Below are positions 58,574-64,000 of a stretch of 64,000 bases of DNA, in pieces. The translations under genes were made by a program, and so were the position numbers. The stretch lies in NCBI GenBank assembly GCA_963804375.1, contig CAWDQE010000019.1:496001-560000 (forward strand), in the 5' to 3' direction. The notes under the pieces are model-generated. The model did no database searches. It had not been told where the DNA came from and worked only from the letters and a program-made list of their open reading frames with translations. The stretch comes from JANXQG01 sp963804375. GTDB taxonomy: Bacteria; Planctomycetota; Planctomycetia; Pirellulales; Thermoguttaceae. Position 1 is the stretch's first letter. Each line of letters begins with the position of its first letter.

Positions 58574-60532
58574 TCACCGGGAACGAGTGTACGAATACAC
58601 CCAATAATAGAATTCGCTCCAACTCCCGCTATGCGGCGTGGAGGACGGGACATTTTCGATCCGCAACGTCACGCTGCTCTTGTTCCTTGTGTACCTGGCC
58701 GGGATCTCGAACTCCACATCTCGCCACAGTTGCTTGGTGTCATGGAACCCGTTGCCGGGCCGGTAATGAATTGGCGAGTAGAATCGCGAATCGGCCACTT
58801 CCTGACCGTCCACGTAGACTTTCGCTTCCTGGATATGCGTTTGGATCATGCGCCGGCGCAAGCGGACTCCGTCGTTCTGCGGATGAATCTTCACGCGGAA
58901 CTCGCTGGACCCGTCGAACTTCCGTCCGTGATCCGCGATGAACACGGTTTCTTCTCCTTGATAGGCGAGCTTCTCCGTCCCGCTCCAGACCTCCCCTCGA
59001 ACCATATAGCCGTGCTCCTTCTCGGACTTGGGATCGCCCACGTCCAACTCGTCGGTCAGCAGCAAACTGGCCGACGGCTGCAAGTAATACATGCAGAGGC
59101 TCTCGATGGCGATCTTCTCCCGGTTGGGTTTCAGCCAACCATGGTGGTAGTCCTCGCCATGTTCGAAGCCGAAGTGGATATTCTTCTGGAAGTTGATCGT
59201 GTCGCCGACGTGGTAACGATGGTACCGCCAATCCTCCCAGCCGCCCCACATCGGATGGCTCTCCGTCCGCATTCCATAGCAGAACAGCGGGTAGTCTTCG
59301 CCGCCGGTGCCCCACGACTGCGGCGTGAGGTTGTCGTCGATGTAGACCATCTCGTCGTTCTCTCCCAGCATTCCTCGGCCTTTGACCACGCCGACGACGT
59401 GCCCGGTCCCTTGCGCCTCCAAGACCATGAAGTTCGCGGGACCCTCCGCGATGCCTGCGGCGAAATGGGTGCAGAAATACGCACACTTGTCCTTTGGATA
59501 ATCAACGACCGATTTCGGCGTGACCTGGATCTCGTAGCCGAGCGCCTGGCAGTCGAGTTGCGACCGGTTCTCGATTTCGATCCGGGCGGAGGTCCAGTAC
59601 GGCATGGGGAAATAGAAGTACCACGGCCCGTCGGTGTGCATTCCCACCGGCACCGCTCGGCTGATCGCCGATTCGCCATGGTCGGCGGCGCCGAAGAGAT
59701 AGCTTAACGGCGCGTTGACTTGGGGTGTGCGACTGCCATCCCAAAAGGCCTTGATCCAGAGATTCACCAGCAGCGCCTTCTGCCGCGGTGTGGGGCTTAT
59801 CTTGAGGCTGGCGATCGTCTCCTGGCCGCTGCGATCATAAATGGCGACCTTGCGGCCGGCCGGGACCGCGACCTTCCCTGTCACCGTTCGGTTGCCGAAT
59901 GTGCGCTTCGGATCGGTTCCCGGATGGCTCCACGCCGCTTTGATCTCGGAAAGGTCTTCTTTCCCGGTAAAGGTTGTGATCCCCTCGGCCGTCGGAAACG
60001 TGTAGGCGTAGACGTGGTGGAACGCCTCGCCGCGCGGACCATCGGTGCTCACGACACACCGTTTCCGAAAGGGCATTGGCATGAAATTGACGCTCGGCCG
60101 GTCGGCCTGACCCAAGGGGCCACAGCCGCCGCACCAGCCACCGATCGTTGTGCTCAGCCGGGGCGTCGCCTCGTCGTCGAAGTAGAACTTCAGATGCACG
60201 GGGGGCGACATCCCTCCGGTGCTCCACCAGTGATTCAAGGAACCCGGGCCCTTCATGTCGAGCAGTACTTTGAATCCCTTGGCGTGCGGGTCGGGGTAAT
60301 AGAATTCGGGATCGTTTGCCGTGGGATGACTGAAGCTGGACCACTGGAACATTTTGGCTCGCCGCAAGTAGGGCAAGTTCTCCAATCGCATGGCCGCAAG
60401 CCCCAGGGGCTCCGCTGCCGTCGCCGCGGCGGAGTAAGTGTTTCCCGGCTCATCGGCGGCGACCGGCATGCCGAGGATCGCGGAACAAAGCGAGACAATA
60501 CTCAGAAACTGCATAGTGAACATCTTCTTCAT
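58574..60532 (-). CDS. Secreted DUF2961 protein (GH172-like), second copy
   Basis: The 652-residue protein has a signal peptide (MQFLSIVSLCSAILGMPVAA) after ATG 60532; ATG 60523 is also possible. The domain shows GENDEMVYIDD and, 21 residues on, GTGGEDYP, where the two glutamates fit the nucleophile and acid/base pair of GH172. It is longer than the first copy at 22.4 kb and differs in its C-terminal region. Its promoter-proximal DNA is split by a palindromic insertion that duplicated the start region, so expression may be affected. Confidence 0.8.
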   Translation of the reverse strand: MKKMFTMQFLSIVSLCSAILGMPVAADEPGNTYSAAATAAEPLGLAAMRLENLPYLRRAKMFQWSSFSHPTANDPEFYYPDPHAKGFKVLLDMKGPGSLNHWWSTGGMSPPVHLKFYFDDEATPRLSTTIGGWCGGCGPLGQADRPSVNFMPMPFRKRCVVSTDGPRGEAFHHVYAYTFPTAEGITTFTGKEDLSEIKAAWSHPGTDPKRTFGNRTVTGKVAVPAGRKVAIYDRSGQETIASLKISPTPRQKALLVNLWIKAFWDGSRTPQVNAPLSYLFGAADHGESAISRAVPVGMHTDGPWYFYFPMPYWTSARIEIENRSQLDCQALGYEIQVTPKSVVDYPKDKCAYFCTHFAAGIAEGPANFMVLEAQGTGHVVGVVKGRGMLGENDEMVYIDDNLTPQSWGTGGEDYPLFCYGMRTESHPMWGGWEDWRYHRYHVGDTINFQKNIHFGFEHGEDYHHGWLKPNREKIAIESLCMYYLQPSASLLLTDELDVGDPKSEKEHGYMVRGEVWSGTEKLAYQGEETVFIADHGRKFDGSSEFRVKIHPQNDGVRLRRRMIQTHIQEAKVYVDGQEVADSRFYSPIHYRPGNGFHDTKQLWRDVEFEIPARYTRNKSSVTLRIENVPSSTPHSGSWSEFYYWVYSYTRSR

Positions 60533-60536
60533 TCTA

Positions 60537-60643
60537 TTGATCTTCGCATTGAAAATGAGCCATGTAGGCCGGAACAAGCTTGCGCAGTTCCGGCGTTGAT
60601 GCCGATTCGTGCCGGAACTGCGCAAGCTTGTTCCGGCCTACGC
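60537..60643. mobile_element. Partial TA-type palindromic element with duplicated flanks
   Basis: The sequence matches the left end and central 30-base-stem hairpin of the element at 27542-27692 but lacks its right terminal repeat. A 25-base direct repeat flanks it (60512-60536 and 60644-60668); each copy contains the start region of the DUF2961 gene. The outer copy would encode MKKMFTMA followed by a stop. The rest of the gap up to 60833 shows nothing else. Confidence 0.8.
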
Positions 60644-60833
60644 CATAGTGAACATCTTCTTCATTCTAGGCATCCCATGTCAGAGTGATAGGAGACTTTC
60701 CTTTTATCCTTGGCGAAGCAGCCAACGATCATCATAGGATGGCATGGACGCCGCTGCAATCGGCGGTTCCTCGATCGCGGGGGCCGTTGTCCTTCGCCTG
60801 CAATACGGCTGGCGCCGCACCGCACTCCGAAGC

Positions 60834-61370
60834 TCACGCATAGCCTGCCAGGACAAAGGCCGCGATCACCTGGGCGTGGCAAATCTCGCCCGACGCGATC
60901 ATGGCGGGGATCTCGCTGACGGGCCGCAGAACGACTTCAATCCGCTCCAAGGGATCGAGGGTCTGCGCGGTCATGGGCCGGCATCCTTCGGCCAGCACGA
61001 CGTGCAGGTACGCATTGTTGGTGGACGGGTTCGGCAACAAGCGACCGAGGACGCGGATCGTCTGGAAATCGTAACCCGTTTCCTCGCGGAGTTCCCGCGC
61101 GGCGCCGACGTCCGCCGCTTCGCCCGCCTCCAGCACGCCGCCGGGGACCTCCAGCACGACCTGCCGCACGCCGTGCCGGTATTGCCGGATCAGCACGACC
61201 TGCCCGTCCGGAGTGATGGGGACAACCATGGCCCAGTCCGACGATTCGCAGACCACGAAGTCGGCTTCGTGCCCCGTCGGCTGGAACAAGTAGCGGTCCG
61301 CGCGGATCCGCAAGATGTGGAAGTCGGCAATGTGCCGTGTCGAGAGGTGTTTCCAACTGCGGTCGGGCAT
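60834..61370 (-). CDS. Nudix hydrolase (ADP-ribose pyrophosphatase type)
   Basis: The 178-residue protein has a full Nudix box (GVLEAGEAADVGAARELREE, then TG), whose glutamates bind magnesium. The flanking pieces VVLIRQYRHGVRQVVLEVPGG are typical of the NudF/ADP-ribose pyrophosphatase branch. The product hydrolyses nucleoside diphosphate derivatives in the cytoplasm. Methionine at 61370 (MPDRSWKHLS) is the natural start. It is on the same strand as ettA but separated from it by a hairpin. Confidence 0.9.
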   Translation of the reverse strand: MPDRSWKHLSTRHIADFHILRIRADRYLFQPTGHEADFVVCESSDWAMVVPITPDGQVVLIRQYRHGVRQVVLEVPGGVLEAGEAADVGAARELREETGYDFQTIRVLGRLLPNPSTNNAYLHVVLAEGCRPMTAQTLDPLERIEVVLRPVSEIPAMIASGEICHAQVIAAFVLAGYA

Positions 61371-61408
61371 TTTATTTGGAGTGCGGGCTTGCGTGTTCAG
61401 CGGGTCTT

Positions 61409-61463
61409 GTAGGGTGGGCCGACGGGCACCATGCTGCGTACGGTGCCCGTCGGCCCACCCTAC
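61409..61463 (-). terminator. Perfect hairpin after ettA
   Basis: The 22-base arms at 61409-61430 and 61442-61463 are perfect complements, closed by an 11-base loop. The hairpin lies a few bases past the stop of ettA and before the Nudix start, consistent with a transcription terminator. Its outer bases GTAGGGTGGGCCGA recur in the palindrome at 15799. Confidence 0.75.
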
Positions 61464-61467
61464 TCCT

Positions 61468-63153
61468 CTATCTCAGCACCAGGCGGTGATACTTGTTCCG
61501 CCGATGGGCCAGCCGTTCGGGATTCTCAGCCATCACCGACTTCTCGTAGGCCGTGAAATTGCCCTCGTACCAGCGGGTTTGCTCGTCGCCTTCCATGATC
61601 AGGAGGTGCGTGCATATCCGATCGAGGAAGAACCGGTCGTGGCTGATCACCATCGCGCAGCCCGGAAAATCCAGCAAGGCTTGCTCCAGAACCCGCATGG
61701 TGTTGACGTCGAGGTCGTTGGTCGGCTCGTCCAACAGCACGAGGTTGCCGCCGCGGCGGAGCATCTTGGCCAGGTGGATGCGGTTCCGCTCGCCGCCCGA
61801 GCAATCGCCGACCCGCTTCTGCTGCGAGGGCCCGCGAAAGTTGAATCGCGCCAGGTAGATCCGCGAGTTCATCGACAGGCTGCCCAGCTCGATCGTGTCC
61901 TTGCCGTCGGTGATTTCCTCGAACACGCTGCGGTTGTCGTCCAGCGCGTCGCGATGCTGGTCGACGTAGGAAAGCTGCACGCTGGGCCCGAGGTAGATCT
62001 TGCCGGCGTCCGGCTGCTCCTGCCCGACGATCATGCGGAAGAGCGTCGTCTTGCCGGTGCCGTTAGGCCCGATCACGCCGACGATGCCGCCGCGGGGCAG
62101 GTCGAACGAGCATTTTTCCATCAGGTTCAGCTTCTCGCCCTCGACGGTGTAGGCCTTGCAGACGTCTTTGAACGTCAACACCTTGTCGCCCAGCCGAGGC
62201 CCCGGGGCGATCTGGATGATGGCTTCGTTCTTGACGTCGTCAACCTGCTGCGCGGCGAGTTGCTCGTACGACTTGATGCGGGCCAGGTTCTTCTGTTTGC
62301 GGCCTTCATGCGAATTGCGGATCCAATCCAGCTCGCGCTGCAGCGTCTTCTGCCGCTGCGACTCGCGCTTCTCCGTCACCCGCAGCAGCTCCGACTTCTG
62401 CTGCAGCCACGAAGAGTAATTGCCCTCGAACGGCAGGCCGCGGCCGTTTTCCAGTTCCAGGATCCACTTGGTGATGTTGTCCAGGAAGTAGCGGTCGTGG
62501 GTGACGATGATCACGGTTCCCGGATAGTCGCGCAAGGTCTGTTCCAGCCACTGCACGGTCTCGGCGTCGAGGTGGTTGGTCGGTTCGTCCAGGAGCAGCA
62601 GGTCGGGCTTCTCCAGCAGTGCCATGCACAGCGCCACGCGGCGGCGCTCGCCACCGGAGAGCTGCCGCACCGGCGTCTCGTCGGGCGGCAGCACGAGGGC
62701 GTCGGAGGCGATGTCCATCAGGCGGTCGAGTTCCCAGCCGTCGCAGCCGTCGATCTTCTCCTGCAAGCGGCCCATTTCCTCCATCAGCTTGTCGAGGTCG
62801 TCGTCTGCCTTGGGATCGGCCATCTCCATGCTGATCTCGTTGAAGCGATCGACGAGGTCCTGGACCGGCTTCATCGAGGTCCGCAAGTTCTCGCGAACCG
62901 TCTTGTCGAGATCCAACACCGGCTCCTGGGCCACGTACCGCACCCGCATGTTTTTGGCCAGGGCGGCGGTGCCTTCGATATCGGTATCGATGCCGGCCAT
63001 GATCCGCAGCAGGGTCGACTTTCCCGACCCGTTCTCGCCGACGATGCCGATTTTCGCACCGTAGTAGAACGACAGGCTTATATTCTTGAGCACGACCCGC
63101 TCGCCATAACGCTTGCCGACGTCGTGCATTTCGAAGATGAATTGGGGGGGCAT
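61468..63153 (-). CDS. ettA: Energy-dependent translational throttle protein EttA (ABC-F ATPase)
   Basis: The 561-residue protein matches EttA in length and motifs: two ATPase domains with Walker A GENGSGKST and GPNGTGKTT, signature LSGGERRRVAL and SGGERNRIHLA, and Walker B DLLLLDEPTNHLD and NLVLLDEPTNDLD. Between them is the arm region that contacts the ribosome. The N-terminus FIFEMHDVGKRYG is the usual EttA start, so ATG 63153 is chosen. It gates the first peptide bond on ribosomes according to ATP/ADP ratio. This and the Nudix gene mark the return to core chromosome. Confidence 0.92.
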   Translation of the reverse strand: MPPQFIFEMHDVGKRYGERVVLKNISLSFYYGAKIGIVGENGSGKSTLLRIMAGIDTDIEGTAALAKNMRVRYVAQEPVLDLDKTVRENLRTSMKPVQDLVDRFNEISMEMADPKADDDLDKLMEEMGRLQEKIDGCDGWELDRLMDIASDALVLPPDETPVRQLSGGERRRVALCMALLEKPDLLLLDEPTNHLDAETVQWLEQTLRDYPGTVIIVTHDRYFLDNITKWILELENGRGLPFEGNYSSWLQQKSELLRVTEKRESQRQKTLQRELDWIRNSHEGRKQKNLARIKSYEQLAAQQVDDVKNEAIIQIAPGPRLGDKVLTFKDVCKAYTVEGEKLNLMEKCSFDLPRGGIVGVIGPNGTGKTTLFRMIVGQEQPDAGKIYLGPSVQLSYVDQHRDALDDNRSVFEEITDGKDTIELGSLSMNSRIYLARFNFRGPSQQKRVGDCSGGERNRIHLAKMLRRGGNLVLLDEPTNDLDVNTMRVLEQALLDFPGCAMVISHDRFFLDRICTHLLIMEGDEQTRWYEGNFTAYEKSVMAENPERLAHRRNKYHRLVLR

Positions 63154-63546
63154 GGATTGTCGTGTTTCGGCCGTTCGAGGCGTTTGGAATCCAGTATTTA
63201 TAGCAGGAATGGCGCGGAGGGGAACGGGGCGGGCCAATTGGAGTGCGGTAATTCATACCCGCTTTCCATTTACGTTTTTCCAGGTCTCGACGCGCGCGAG
63301 AACCGTAACTCGACTTCGTCGTACGGCTTGACTTGTGTCCAAGGGGCTCCTGCCTCGCCTCTTTATTATACGAGTAGTCGTAGAAACCACCCTTCAGCAG
63401 GGGGTTGCGACGGAGGTTACCCCCCTTCTTAGGCACAAGATCGGAGGATTTCTCCCATTTCTTACCAAAAAGGGAATCTACCGCCCGGCAATTCCGTCTA
63501 TAATGAGAGGTAGGAACAGCAGCAGGCCCGATAACAGAGAACCATC
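63154..63546. other. Gene-free stretch between divergent genes
   Basis: This 393-base gap between the ettA start and the next gene on the plus strand should contain two divergent promoters. A low-confidence GC-rich inverted patch (GGGGGTTGCGACGG...CCCCCTTC) is seen near 63402-63432. No gene, tRNA or riboswitch is recognisable. Confidence 0.4.
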
Positions 63547-64000
63547 ATGGCAAGTGGCACGATTTCCACTCGTCCGCAGGCGGAAAGCGCCCCGCGCAGG
63601 GACGATACGAAGAGTTCATCGAGAAGCGAGTCGAACACACCCGCCGGCAAGTCCGCCTGGTTGAAGTAGCTTCCGGCATGATGCTGCTGGCAACGGCGTC
63701 GCTCGTTTTCTTTCTGGCCGTGGCTGTGCTGGACCACTGGGTCTTTCATCAGGGGCTGAGTTTCACCGCCCGATTGGCACTTTTTGCCCTTTGGGTAGCT
63801 GCGGCGGGGGCCTTTGGCTGGCGTTTCTTGCTGCCGCCGCTGGCCAATCGCATCAATCCGGTGTTTGCCGCGCAGGCGATCGAGCAGGGCCGCCCGACGC
63901 TCAAGAACAGCCTGATCAATTTCCTCCTCCTCCGCTCGCACCCGCAGGATGTCGCGCCGGTGGTGTTTCGCGCGATGGAACACCGGGCGGCGTCGGATCT
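63547..64000 (+). CDS. N-terminus of a membrane protein, DUF4175-like (partial, frameshifted)
   Basis: The ATG at 63547 gives MASGTISTRPQAESAP. Near 63597 one base appears to be missing and the frame continues as GRYEEFIEKRVEHTRRQVRLVE, then two membrane segments (MLLATASLVFFLAVAVLDHW and LALFALWVAAAGAFGWRFLL). The following NPVFAAQAIEQGRPTLKNSL is characteristic of a large planctomycetal membrane protein resembling DUF4175 types. The gene is cut by the right edge of the window. The family call is tentative. Confidence 0.55.

Overview
The window is high-GC bacterial DNA that most resembles an accessory, polysaccharide-degrading region of a planctomycete (Planctomycetota, Pirellulales-like; inferred, no rRNA is present). 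Supporting signs are a DUF1559 prepilin-like protein with an H-X9-DG motif, a small EF-hand lipoprotein beside it, many secreted multi-domain glycosidases, Tat leaders, an FGE/sulfatase-modifying remnant and a dense set of small palindromic insertions.

Layout. 0-2.3 kb: end of a glycosidase-like gene, then a YeiH-type transporter with a small membrane partner. 2.3-6 kb: IS66 remnant and a heparinase-like polysaccharide lyase candidate. 6.6-10.2 kb (+): Tat-exported gluconate-dehydrogenase-type subunit, GMC oxidoreductase and an FG-GAP/VCBS protein. 10.2-11.4 kb: a miniature insertion element and a broken oxidoreductase. 11.4-15.8 kb (+): two secreted clan GH-A-type glycosidases. 15.9-22.3 kb (-): an unknown secreted protein, an alpha/beta hydrolase, a flavin reductase and a TPR protein. 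22.4-25 kb: a DUF2961 (GH172-like) enzyme, a GspF-like small membrane protein and a STAS protein. 25-36 kb (-): beta-helix protein, a sialate-esterase/alpha-L-fucosidase fusion, a DUF5703/GH95-like enzyme and a GH29 fucosidase. 36-44.7 kb: DUF1559 protein, EF-hand lipoprotein, a segmental duplication and nested mobile-element debris. 44.7-60.5 kb (-): giant LamG/sialate-esterase protein, GH2, GH95, deacetylase with autotransporter-type repeats, isomerase-like protein and a second DUF2961 enzyme. 60.8-64 kb: ordinary chromosome (Nudix, ettA, start of a membrane protein).

How it fits together. Between 22 and 60.5 kb the predicted activities centre on terminal fucose or other deoxy/arabino sugars (GH29 twice, GH95, GH95-like, GH2, GH172-like twice) plus ester removal (two SGNH esterases, one deacetylase). 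This suggests breakdown of a branched, acylated and possibly sulfated fucose-containing glycan outside the cytoplasm. The locus has been built by duplication and chimera formation: truncated leaders, gene fusions and leftover domain fragments sit at several gene borders.

Caution. At least eleven single-base frameshifts interrupt otherwise well-preserved genes, many next to short G/C or A/T runs. I treat most as probable sequence errors and give whole-gene spans. All functional calls come from reading motifs by eye; no database search was run.
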